Source of the DNA: QYOJ01 sp964616825
GTDB lineage: Bacteria; Bacteroidota; Bacteroidia; Bacteroidales; FEN-979
NCBI GenBank assembly: GCA_964616825.1
Contig: CAZTSX010000006.1
Coordinates: 75,563 to 139,562, forward strand
Direction: 5' to 3'
DNA: 64,000 nucleotides
Below the pieces are notes generated by a model. The model was not told the DNA's origin and ran no database searches. It saw only the letters and a list, made by a program, of their open reading frames with translations. The position numbers were made by a program, and so were the translations under genes. Shown here piece by piece: positions 49,288 to 56,980 of the stretch (position 1 is its first letter; every line of letters starts with the position of its first letter).

Positions 49288-49335
49288 AGTGAACTTGTGA
49301 ACTAGTGAACTGGTGAGCTTGTGAACTGGTGAGTA
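49288..49335 (+). repeat. Octamer array (AGTGAACT) upstream of DUF2461
   Basis: Six 8-bp units: AGTGAACT, TGTGAACT, AGTGAACT, GGTGAGCT, TGTGAACT, GGTGAGTA. Read toward the DUF2461 promoter the units are AGTTCACY-like, similar to the TTTCACCA units in front of the LOG-gene promoter. Confidence 0.9.
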
Positions 49336-49399
49336 AAAAAAATTCTTTTTAGGATATAACCTTTTTGAGGCAAACCGGATTAATAGGAAATGAAATGCC

Positions 49400-50218
49400 A
49401 TGAGAGGGAAAATAATTTGCATTATCTTGTTTATGCAGTCGATCTATGCTCACGGCACCGGGGGAGACATTTTTCCTGGTGGCCGGATATCAGCTATGGG
49501 ATCTGCTGCAGTAGCTACCACCGGGATCTGGTCTGTTGCCACAAACCAGGCTGGGATAGCATGGTCACAGGGCTGGAAAGCCGGCTTGTATGCAGAGAAT
49601 CGGTTCCTGATCAAAGAACTTTGTTATGAAGCCGTTGCACTTACCTGGAGTGGAAGACCGGGAGCATTTGGCCTAGTGGTTTCTTATTCCGGATTTCAAC
49701 TCTATAATGAGATAACTGCCGGGATAACCTATGCACGAAAATTCGGTCGACGGTTCAGTGCTGGAATCCAGCTTTATTATAACCGGATCCAGTTGGGGGA
49801 AGAGTATGGTTCAAAAGGCCTGGTTTCGGGTAAGATCGGATTGATGTATAAACCGGATGATTCATGGACTCTGGGTATACAGGTGTGCAATCCTGTTCCA
49901 GTGAAGATATCAGACTACCCGGAAGAACGGCTACCGGTTCTGTTCCGGATGGGGATCGGATATAACATTTCGGGTAAAGTTCTTGTATTGTTGGAGGGAG
50001 AGAAGGACCTGGAGCACAAACCAGTAATCCGAACCGGGATAGAGATCAGGTTAGCGAGGATGGCATGGGGGCGATTGGGTGTGATCTCAGATCCATTTAT
50101 GGTGACTGGTGGAATTGGGCTTGGGCTGAAAAATATCCGGATTGATATCGCTACCCGGTATCACATGGTGCTGGGATTTTCTCCTTCATTATCGGTTGTT
50201 TATTCAATTCAAAAATAA
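49400..50218 (+). CDS. Outer-membrane barrel protein, PorV/PorQ-like
   Basis: 272 residues. Signal peptide (KIICIILFMQSIYAHG) then a PorV-like beginning: GGRISAMGSAAVATTGIWSVATNQAGIA (GG-R-x-A-M-G-x-A-x-V/A...N-P/Q-A). The rest alternates polar and aromatic residues (YNRIQLGEEYG, GLVSGKIGLMYKPDD) as a barrel and ends ALSVVYSIQK-like. PorV and PorQ shuttle type IX cargo, but short relatives have other roles, so only the fold is claimed. The next gene starts one base after the stop. Confidence 0.65.
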   Translation: MRGKIICIILFMQSIYAHGTGGDIFPGGRISAMGSAAVATTGIWSVATNQAGIAWSQGWKAGLYAENRFLIKELCYEAVALTWSGRPGAFGLVVSYSGFQLYNEITAGITYARKFGRRFSAGIQLYYNRIQLGEEYGSKGLVSGKIGLMYKPDDSWTLGIQVCNPVPVKISDYPEERLPVLFRMGIGYNISGKVLVLLEGEKDLEHKPVIRTGIEIRLARMAWGRLGVISDPFMVTGGIGLGLKNIRIDIATRYHMVLGFSPSLSVVYSIQK

Positions 50219-50219
50219 G

Positions 50220-52280
50220 ATGACCAGAAGATTAACAATCATATCCTTTCTCGTGGTTAGTTTGCTTCAGTCCATCTCACAGACAGACAGCACGTTTACA
50301 CTTGAAGAGATGGTGAGTGAATTCGCTGAGATCCATGAAACAGAGCCAGATCCGGAAGAGATTGAAGAGTTCCTTTCCGGGAATGGAAAGATCAATGTTA
50401 ACCAAACCACTCTGGAGGAGTTGCAACAACTCACCTGCCTTTCGCCTGTGCAGGCAACCAAACTGATCCAATACCTGGAGACATATGGCCAGGTATTTTC
50501 CATCTATGAATTACAGGCAGTTGAAGGATTCGACTCACTGACCATCCAGAAGCTACTGCCATTAATCACTATCGGCCCGGTACCACCCAGGCTGAAATTC
50601 ACTCCTCGTAACCTGATTAAACATGGCCGTCATCAGCTCGTTATCCGGTATCAACAACTGTTGCAGCAACAGGCAGGATATCAAACGCCAGACTCTGTCA
50701 GGGTGATTGATCCGGACAGCTATTTCCTGGGAAGTCCACAGAAATATTATTTCCGCTACCGGTATTCTTTTTCTGATAAGCTGATGATCGGCTTTTCAGG
50801 AGAGAAAGATGCCGGAGAACAATTTTTCGGGAACAGCCAACCTTTTGGAATGGATTTCTACTCCGGTTTTATTTCACTCCAAAACCTTCGTTGGATGAAG
50901 AACCTCACCATTGGCCATTACCGGATTTCCTTCGGGCAGGGCTTGACGATGGGAGGCAATTCGTTTGGTTCTTCCATCAGTTTTGGAAGCTCAATGCAAT
51001 ATTTTAACGGTTTCCGGCCTTCTCAATCAGTTTGTGAATACGGATATCTTCGGGGTGCTGCTTTGACGATCCAAACAGGCCGTATGGAGTGGTCAGGATT
51101 TATATCCTATGCTTCGAGGGATGCAGCTGTTTCATTTGTTGATACTGCCCTTAATGTGCTCATTTTCAGCTCTATTACTGAATCGGGCTATCACAGAAAG
51201 TATTCTGAGATTTCCAGGAAAAACAAGATCAAGGAGCTGGTGTATGGTGGCCATTGCAGTTACCGGGGGAAATTTTTTATCGTAGGTGTAACTGGATATT
51301 ATGGAGCGTGGAGCGGGAATTTCCAGCCGACCGAAAAGTTGTATCGCAAGTTCTCATTACAGAGCTCAAAATTTGGGGCAATTGGTATTGATGCCCGGTT
51401 CAGGATTTCCGTTTGTCAACTTTTTGGTGAATACAGCATGAGTTTGAATGGCGGCAGAGCCTGGAATGCCGGTATCACTGTTACACCTTTTCCCGGTGTT
51501 GATTTGCTGACTATCATTCGCAGTTACCAGCGGAATTATCAGAATCCATTCTCGACTGCCCTGTCGCAGAACTCCCAGCCAGCCAATGAACAAGGTTTAT
51601 TCATCCGGTTACAGATGCAACTCTTTCCCAGAGTGGCTATTACTTGTTACTCCGACCTATATCGCTTCCCATGGATCACATACCGTTGCAACTCTCCTTC
51701 CGAAGGAGTGGAAACAGGTATCCTGGCAACTTATCAAGTCTCTCCAGACTGGTCGCTCATCCTCAGGTATTCACTGAAACGGAACCAAGTCAATCGCAAT
51801 GAAACAGGGTATAAGATCAAACGTGTGGTTTTCGGAAAAACAGATAACCTGAGGGTTGAGGTCAGGGCCTATACTACTCCAGCGTTGAGGGTAAAGAGTA
51901 GCTTTAACTTCAAAAGCTATCGTGAGGAAGGAGAAGAAAGTCATCCCGGTTATCTGATCAGCCAGGAGGTCAGATACAAACCGATCAGGTATAGCTGGGC
52001 CGTAACGTTCAAGTATGCTCTATTCGATATTCCTGCTTTCGAAACACGTATCTATTCTTATGAGCCGAATGTACTATATGGGTGGTCAGCCCCTGCATAT
52101 TATGGAAAAGGATCCAGGGCAGTGCTACTTCTCTGCAAAGATCTCGGCAGGCATATCGAGCTGTGGGGATGGTTTGGAATCTGGAAATATAACGACCGGG
52201 TAACCATCGGTAGTGGGACAGATGAGATAGAGGGGAGTGTGAAGTCTGAGGTGAAAGTTCAGCTGAGGATGAGACTATGA
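50220..52280 (+). CDS. Helix-hairpin-helix plus outer-membrane barrel protein
   Basis: 686 residues from ATG 50220, one base behind the preceding stop. Signal peptide (LTIISFLVVSLLQSIS). Residues about 55-115 hold two ComEA-type helix-hairpin-helix motifs: GKINVNQTTLEELQQLTCLSPVQATKLIQYLETYG and IYELQAVEGFDSLTIQKLLPLI. The remaining 550 residues are tyrosine-rich beta strands (YYFRYRYSF, GFSGEKDAGEQFFG, SFGQGLTMGG) ending VKVQLRMRL, as in a large barrel. Similar architectures occur in Bacteroidetes without assigned function. HhH motifs bind DNA backbone, so a surface or periplasmic DNA role is conceivable, not shown. Confidence 0.75.
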   Translation: MTRRLTIISFLVVSLLQSISQTDSTFTLEEMVSEFAEIHETEPDPEEIEEFLSGNGKINVNQTTLEELQQLTCLSPVQATKLIQYLETYGQVFSIYELQAVEGFDSLTIQKLLPLITIGPVPPRLKFTPRNLIKHGRHQLVIRYQQLLQQQAGYQTPDSVRVIDPDSYFLGSPQKYYFRYRYSFSDKLMIGFSGEKDAGEQFFGNSQPFGMDFYSGFISLQNLRWMKNLTIGHYRISFGQGLTMGGNSFGSSISFGSSMQYFNGFRPSQSVCEYGYLRGAALTIQTGRMEWSGFISYASRDAAVSFVDTALNVLIFSSITESGYHRKYSEISRKNKIKELVYGGHCSYRGKFFIVGVTGYYGAWSGNFQPTEKLYRKFSLQSSKFGAIGIDARFRISVCQLFGEYSMSLNGGRAWNAGITVTPFPGVDLLTIIRSYQRNYQNPFSTALSQNSQPANEQGLFIRLQMQLFPRVAITCYSDLYRFPWITYRCNSPSEGVETGILATYQVSPDWSLILRYSLKRNQVNRNETGYKIKRVVFGKTDNLRVEVRAYTTPALRVKSSFNFKSYREEGEESHPGYLISQEVRYKPIRYSWAVTFKYALFDIPAFETRIYSYEPNVLYGWSAPAYYGKGSRAVLLLCKDLGRHIELWGWFGIWKYNDRVTIGSGTDEIEGSVKSEVKVQLRMRL

Positions 52281-52301
52281 AAGGGACGAGGGATGTGGGT
52301 A
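52281..52301 (+). repeat. Short heptamer array (AAGGGAC, GAGGGAT, GTGGGTA)
   Basis: Three degenerate 7-bp units begin on the base after the stop of the HhH barrel gene. They are of the GAGGGAT type found at 17690-17730. Small size makes this a tentative call. Confidence 0.5.
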
Positions 52302-52303
52302 AT

Positions 52304-52333
52304 AAAAAAAGGCCGTCGTGGTGGGACGGCCTT
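52304..52333 (-). terminator. Rho-independent terminator of the DUF4252 transcript
   Basis: On the minus strand: stem GGCCGTC / GACGGCC with a 7-base loop followed by seven T. It lies 17 bases beyond the DUF4252 stop. Confidence 0.85.
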
Positions 52334-52349
52334 AAAGAGGTGTTTCGGA

Positions 52350-52919
52350 TTACTTTTTGTCCTTATCGTGATCTTCTTTGTGTACTTTGTCCAGTTTATC
52401 CATTCCGTGGATTTTCATGGTTCCGGAAAGTTTTGAGATCGTAGACATATCGATGAGGCCTACCAGGCTCAGCAGCGTTACTTCGTGATCATCCTCAGCG
52501 ATCATAACCATCTCCAGAATCTTTCCATTATCTGCCTGCTTCGTTAGAAACCGGATATTATTTCCATTCTCTTTGACGGTCATCAACTCTGTATAATCTG
52601 AGGCAGGGAAAAGAGCGCTGAACTCCTTATAGAGAGATTTCACTTTTCCCGGATTCTCTTCGTCCTCAAAGGTCAGGACCTTTAAACCATTCAGTTGTTC
52701 CATCATCTCCTGCACCTCTTTTATCTTCTCCGTATCTTCTCCATCGATCTCCATTTTCATGATCATCTGGAAAAGTTCTTTATTGATGTTGACGGATGTA
52801 AATCCATCTTCTCCGGCATATTTCTGATAGGCTTTTTCTGCCGGGCTTTGATACTGCGCCATTGCAAGGAATGGTACCAGCATAAATAATACTAACGTAG
52901 TTCTGATTGTTGTTTTCAT
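52350..52919 (-). CDS. DUF4252 protein
   Basis: 189 residues with a signal peptide (TTLVLFMLVPFLAMA). The DUF4252 pattern is visible: FTSVNINKELFQMIMKM, LTFEDEE, a helical Y-x-E/K stretch, ELMTVKENGNNIRFLTKQ, and VTLLSLVGLIDMSTISKLSGTMKIHG. The family is common in Bacteroidetes behind ECF sigma factors. Function unknown; probably a periplasmic or lipid-associated regulon member. The acidic C-terminal tail is Lys/Asp-rich. Confidence 0.85.
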   Translation of the reverse strand: MKTTIRTTLVLFMLVPFLAMAQYQSPAEKAYQKYAGEDGFTSVNINKELFQMIMKMEIDGEDTEKIKEVQEMMEQLNGLKVLTFEDEENPGKVKSLYKEFSALFPASDYTELMTVKENGNNIRFLTKQADNGKILEMVMIAEDDHEVTLLSLVGLIDMSTISKLSGTMKIHGMDKLDKVHKEDHDKDKK

Positions 52920-52932
52920 GTGATTTGGGATT

Positions 52933-53523
52933 TTATGGACGTTTTGTTTGGGTTTTGTCCGTGGATAAAATTATGGGTTGATATCTATCTAACCGGTTAA
53001 ATTTTTCTCCTTTAGTAAAACTATTCTGAAACGTTTCGAGTTGGCTGGCCTTATCCAATCCTGTCTGGAACGCTTCAAGCTGGCTAGCTTTATCCATGCC
53101 TGTATTAAACCTTTCTGACACCATAAAGAGAGCGTTACGAGCTTCTATATAGGCTAAATCCGGATCAGAAATTGTTCCAAAGGGTTGTGAGGGTGTGAAC
53201 ATTCCTAATTGGAATGTGATGATCAGGCCGGTAACCAGCATGATACTGGCGGCTATCGACAAGGCGTAGGTGATTTTTCTGCGCCTGTTGATCAACGATA
53301 CAACTTTACCCTGTCTGAGTTTTTCCTCAAAGGCAGGCTCAAATGCCTCCGAAGTTGCTACATCTCCTTCTTCAGTAAAAAATCCAAAGATGGGTTTATG
53401 CGCCAACAGATGTTCAGGGATATCTGTTCTCAAAAAGAACTCTTTTAACTGGTGTTCTTCCCGGAGGGTGGAATTCCCATCGTAATACTTAGCCAGGATG
53501 GCTTCAATTTCTTTGGTGGTCAT
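52933..53523 (-). CDS. Putative membrane anti-sigma factor with a 13-residue duplication
   Basis: 196 residues, one transmembrane helix at about 84-106 (ITYALSIAASIMLVTGLIITF). The N-terminal 80 residues are charged and cytoplasmic (TTKEIEAILAKYYDGNSTLREEHQLKEFF), like anti-sigma N-termini in Bacteroidetes. The periplasmic tail has two nearly identical 13-residue units: TGMDKASQLEAFQ (141-153) and TGLDKASQLETFQ (154-166). The start overlaps the ECF sigma gene by 20 bases, and the DUF4252 gene follows by 13 bases. Function is inferred from position and layout. Confidence 0.75.
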   Translation of the reverse strand: MTTKEIEAILAKYYDGNSTLREEHQLKEFFLRTDIPEHLLAHKPIFGFFTEEGDVATSEAFEPAFEEKLRQGKVVSLINRRRKITYALSIAASIMLVTGLIITFQLGMFTPSQPFGTISDPDLAYIEARNALFMVSERFNTGMDKASQLEAFQTGLDKASQLETFQNSFTKGEKFNRLDRYQPIILSTDKTQTKRP

Positions 53524-54019
53524 TTATCTTTGTTGTTGTTATTAATTCTCTGATTCGCTTCCGGGCTCTTGACAGGTTAACCCGGATTGCATTTTCATTC
53601 ATCTCCAGGATCTCCGCTATCGATTCGAAGTCGTACCCATCAATATCGCGTAACTGCATAATCATTTGTTGTTGTCGTGGGAGTGTCTTCATTGCAACCT
53701 TCACTTTCCTGATCTCATCGGAATAATCCCGCATTTTTTCTTCAGGTAAATTTTCCAGAAAACGACGGTGGTTGTCCATTGGATCTACCGGATATTTTTT
53801 TATTCTGATTCTATCCAGGCACATATTTTTTGTCATGATCATTGCAAGGGCTTCAACACTTCTGTATTCGTCCAGTTTTTCTCTCCGGGTCCAAAGTTTT
53901 ATAAAAACTTCCTGAACCACATCTTCTGCCTCTTCTGCTTGTCCAAGGATTCGGCTGGCAAACCGGAAGAGTTTGTTTTTCAATGAAACAACCTGTATTG
54001 TGAATTCCTGGTGGTTCAT
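53504..54019 (-). CDS. ECF-type sigma factor (second system)
   Basis: 171 residues. Region 2: KLFRFASRILGQAEEAEDVVQEVFIKLWTRREKL; region 4: LPRQQQMIMQLRDIDGYDFESIAEILEMNENAIRVNLSRARKRIRELI. It overlaps the anti-sigma gene by 20 bases. Together with the DUF4252 gene it forms a three-gene operon that probably autoregulates. It is not closely like the sigma factor at 22498 in the linker region. Confidence 0.95.
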   Translation of the reverse strand: MNHQEFTIQVVSLKNKLFRFASRILGQAEEAEDVVQEVFIKLWTRREKLDEYRSVEALAMIMTKNMCLDRIRIKKYPVDPMDNHRRFLENLPEEKMRDYSDEIRKVKVAMKTLPRQQQMIMQLRDIDGYDFESIAEILEMNENAIRVNLSRARKRIRELITTTKINDHQRN

Positions 54020-54100
54020 GTGTCGAAGAGACGATAATTCAAATAAAATATTACAAGCGGTTTAAAAAAAGTTGAAATTCTTCATATGAATAGAACAAAT

Positions 54101-54130
54101 TTTGCTGGTATACAAAAATGTTTATTTTTG
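54101..54130 (+). promoter_or_regulatory. Promoter of the peptide transporter gene (TTTG-N18-TATTTTTG)
   Basis: -33 TTTG at 54101-54104 and -7 TATTTTTG at 54123-54130, spacer 18. ATG 54181 follows after about 48 bases of leader. This is the best-formed two-part promoter in the window together with that of dnaB. Confidence 0.7.
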
Positions 54131-54180
54131 CAAAGCCCTTTTTGAAATTCAACTAACTACTCACAAATAACTAGGACATT

Positions 54181-55827
54181 ATGTTTAAAGGACATCCAAA
54201 AGGACTTTACGTAGCTTTCTTCGCAAACATGGGTGAGCGTTTCGGTTTTTACACCATGATGGCGATTCTGGTTCTATTTCTCCAGGCAAGATACGGACTT
54301 CCTGCTGATCAGGCCGGTTATATTTACGCCACTTTCTATTTTTTAATCTATGGCTTGGCCCTTTTGGGAGGATTCATTGCAGACAGAACCCAGAACTACA
54401 AAGGGGTTATCATGGTTGGCCAGATCGTTATGTTTCTGGGATATGCGTTACTGGTCATTCCAGGGATGGATTTGGTTTTTACTATCATTGGTCTCTTTAC
54501 CATTGCATTTGGTAATGGATTGTTTAAAGGGAACCTCCAGGCGCTTGTCGGTCAGATGTACGACAATGAGAAGTATTCAAAACTCCGGGATTCAGCATTC
54601 AGTGTATTTTACATGGGTATCAACATCGGTGCTTTCTTTGCTCCGAGTGCAGCCCGGGCTATCCGTTCCTGGTGGTTGAGAACCAATGGTTACTCATACG
54701 ATCCGGATCTTCCATCCCTTTGCCACAAGCTGATTGATGGAAATCTTACCGAATTCGATACCATGCAAGCGCTGGCTGATCAAGCTACACTTTCAGGACA
54801 GCCTGTTACTGATCTTTCCCAATTTGCACATAATTATATCCAGGTATTCTCTGCCGGGTACAATTACGCCTTTGGGATCGCTGCTGTTGCTATGATAATC
54901 TCCCTGGTTGTCTATTTTGTTTTCAAGAAACATCTTCCTGACAGGAAAAAAATGGTTGAAAAGGATGCTTCGATCATTAAGATGCCATGGGCGCAGGAAA
55001 AGAAACGGCTGATCGCACTTGGACTTGTATTCCTTGTGGTTATCTTTTTCTGGATGTCATTCCATCAAAACGGTCTCACGTTAACATTCTTTGCACGGGA
55101 TTATACAGATAAGGAGGTAGGACCGTTTACCTTCATTTTCTTCTACCTTCCTGCATTTCTTTCATTGATCGCTATGATCATCGGGTTCGTAATGCTTGTC
55201 CGACAAAAGATCAAATTGCTCATGCGAGGGATTGGAGTCATACTCATTGTTGCAGGTGGATGGCTTCTCTGGTATTTCTATAGTAATTTTCCCTCGGCGA
55301 ATCTTATTGAGCCAGAAACATTCCAACAGTTTAATCCTATCCTGATCGTATTTCTGACACCGATTGTCGTAGGCCTGTTTGCCTGGCAACGAAAGAGGAA
55401 TAAAGAACTATCTACTCCACGTAAGATTGGCACCGGAATGGTCCTTGCTGCCGTAGGATTTGTATTGATGATGGTTGCATCATTTAGTCTTGTCTCACCG
55501 GCTGACCTGGCAGGAAACCCGTCGCCTGACCGCGTTTCACCCTATTGGTTGATGGGCACCTATTTTGTTTTGACTGTTGCTGAGTTGTATCTCAGCCCGA
55601 TGGGACTCTCATTTGTTTCGAAGGTTTCACCCCCTCGATTCCAGGGTCTCATGCAAGGTGGATGGCTGGCAGCAACGGCAATTGGGAATGCACTTCTCTT
55701 CGTTGGCAGCACATTATGGCTGAAGCTGGAACTCTGGCAGGTCTGGATGGTATTTGTCATCTGTTGTCTGCTATCTGCTGCTTTCATCTTCTCAATCATG
55801 AAACGACTCGAAGCAGCGACAAAATAG
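54181..55827 (+). CDS. POT/PTR-family proton-coupled peptide transporter
   Basis: 548 residues with about 14 membrane helices. N-terminal HPKGLYVAFFANMGERFGFYTMMAILVLFLQ holds the POT signature ExxERFxYY in the form MGERFGFY. GNGLFKGNLQALVGQMYD and FSVFYMGINIGAFFAPSAA are the second POT signature. Carries di- and tripeptides inward with protons; single amino acids or nitrate are less likely. The canonical first Glu of ExxER is replaced (NMGER), as in some Bacteroidetes members, and could affect proton coupling. A terminator follows. Confidence 0.92.
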   Translation: MFKGHPKGLYVAFFANMGERFGFYTMMAILVLFLQARYGLPADQAGYIYATFYFLIYGLALLGGFIADRTQNYKGVIMVGQIVMFLGYALLVIPGMDLVFTIIGLFTIAFGNGLFKGNLQALVGQMYDNEKYSKLRDSAFSVFYMGINIGAFFAPSAARAIRSWWLRTNGYSYDPDLPSLCHKLIDGNLTEFDTMQALADQATLSGQPVTDLSQFAHNYIQVFSAGYNYAFGIAAVAMIISLVVYFVFKKHLPDRKKMVEKDASIIKMPWAQEKKRLIALGLVFLVVIFFWMSFHQNGLTLTFFARDYTDKEVGPFTFIFFYLPAFLSLIAMIIGFVMLVRQKIKLLMRGIGVILIVAGGWLLWYFYSNFPSANLIEPETFQQFNPILIVFLTPIVVGLFAWQRKRNKELSTPRKIGTGMVLAAVGFVLMMVASFSLVSPADLAGNPSPDRVSPYWLMGTYFVLTVAELYLSPMGLSFVSKVSPPRFQGLMQGGWLAATAIGNALLFVGSTLWLKLELWQVWMVFVICCLLSAAFIFSIMKRLEAATK

Positions 55828-55845
55828 CTCTAATCTATCACAAGA

Positions 55846-55879
55846 AAACGGCATGGAGAGAATTCTGTGCCGTTTTTTT
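55846..55879 (+). terminator. Rho-independent terminator after the peptide transporter
   Basis: ACGGCA / TGCCGT stem with a 14-base loop, followed by seven T. Starts 18 bases after the stop. Confidence 0.8.
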
Positions 55880-55891
55880 AACTTTATAGAC

Positions 55892-55931
55892 TGATGAACT
55901 GGTGAACTGGTGAGGTGGTGAGGTGGTGAAA
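55892..55931 (+). repeat. Octamer array (TGGTGARR)
   Basis: TGATGAAC, TGGTGAAC, TGGTGAGG, TGGTGAGG, TGGTGAAA: five 8-bp units, same family as at 39259-39330. Followed directly by a heptamer array. Confidence 0.9.
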
Positions 55932-55963
55932 TCGAAAATCGTAAATCTTAAATCGTAGATCGA
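55929..55963 (+). repeat. Heptamer array (AAATCGA) before the radical SAM gene
   Basis: AAATCGA, AAATCGT, AAATCTT, AAATCGT, AGATCGA: five 7-bp units ending 2 bases before the GTG start at 55966. Same family and same position relative to a gene start as at 39343-39377. Confidence 0.9.
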
Positions 55964-55965
55964 AA

Positions 55966-56916
55966 GTGTATTCTTGGGGACATAACCGGCGGTTCAACTC
56001 CTATACGGAATATATAAGAAATATTTTTGGCGAGCGCGTACAAAAGGTGATTGTTGATGCGGGATTTACCTGTCCGAATCGGGACGGGACTAAAGGCGTT
56101 GGCGGCTGTACCTATTGCGACAATGTAGCCTTCAATCCCACCTATTGTGATCCGGCAGAGCCATTGCATGTACAAATTGACAAAGGGATCAGTTTCCACT
56201 CTATCAGGTATCGCCGGGCCAACCGGTTTCTGGTTTACTTTCAGCCATATAGCAATACCTACGCTCCTCTATCCCAATTGAAAAAACTTTTTGAAGAAGC
56301 TCTGAAACATCCGGAGGTGATCGGGTTGGTGATCGGTACCCGACCCGATTGTATGGATGACGATAAACTCGCCTACCTTCACACACTATCACAGCGCTAT
56401 TTTATACAGATTGAGTATGGCTTGGAGTCGTGTTATGATCGAACCCTGCAACGAATTAACCGGGGTCATGATTTTAAGATCAGCCGGGATTTAATCCGGC
56501 AAACTCGTGAGATGGGTATCCTGACAGGTGCTCATTTTATTTTCGGTCTGCCTGGTGAGAGCTTAGAAGAGATGCTGGAAGAAGCAGAAATCATCTCAGA
56601 ACTCCAGGTGGATACAGTTAAATTTCATCAACTTCAGATCGTCAGGGGTACTAAGATGGAGAAGGAGTATATAGAGGATCCATCATCATTTCATCAATTC
56701 AGCCTCGACGAATATATCGACTTTATCATCCGGTTCCTGGAGAGATTATCACCAACGATCGTCGTCGAGCGATTTGCCGGAGAGGTTCCTCCCCAGATGT
56801 TACATCATCTAAGCTGGGATCTGATCCGATACGATGGGGTGCTTAAGCGAATTGAGGCGGAACTTGAGAAACGGAATACGTTTCACGGTTCAAAATACGT
56901 GGGATGTAGGACGTGA
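55966..56916 (+). CDS. Radical SAM protein of the TIGR01212 (YhcC-like) family
   Basis: 316 residues. The iron-sulfur cluster cysteines are in FTCPNRDGTKGVGGCTYCDN, the spacing typical of this family (C-x12-C-x2-C). Then GLVIGTRPDCMDDDKL, QIEYGLESCYDRTLQRINRGHD, GILTGAHFIFGLPGE, QIVRGTKME, PPQMLHH. E. coli YhcC has been linked to amidotransfer or tRNA-related chemistry, without a settled reaction. The start is GTG at 55966; a TAA precedes in frame and the ATG upstream is absent. The last codons Val-Gly-Cys-Arg-Thr and TGA are written by a heptamer array. Confidence 0.92.
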   Translation: MYSWGHNRRFNSYTEYIRNIFGERVQKVIVDAGFTCPNRDGTKGVGGCTYCDNVAFNPTYCDPAEPLHVQIDKGISFHSIRYRRANRFLVYFQPYSNTYAPLSQLKKLFEEALKHPEVIGLVIGTRPDCMDDDKLAYLHTLSQRYFIQIEYGLESCYDRTLQRINRGHDFKISRDLIRQTREMGILTGAHFIFGLPGESLEEMLEEAEIISELQVDTVKFHQLQIVRGTKMEKEYIEDPSSFHQFSLDEYIDFIIRFLERLSPTIVVERFAGEVPPQMLHHLSWDLIRYDGVLKRIEAELEKRNTFHGSKYVGCRT

Positions 56917-56945
56917 GACGGAAGAGGTAAGAGAGAAGAAGGAAG
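56897..56945 (+). repeat. Heptamer array at the radical SAM stop
   Basis: ACGTGGG, ATGTAGG, ACGTGAG, ACGGAAG, AGGTAAG, AGAGAAG, AAGGAAG: seven units decaying to the right. The TGA stop is in the third unit. Confidence 0.85.
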
Positions 56946-56980
56946 AAGTTATTAAATATCCAGCATCAGGAATCCGGTAT

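Noticed and set aside
49400..50218. Firm assignment as PorQ, a type IX secretion component
   Set aside because: Only the N-terminal pattern matches; it is shorter than PorQ and no other Por genes are near.
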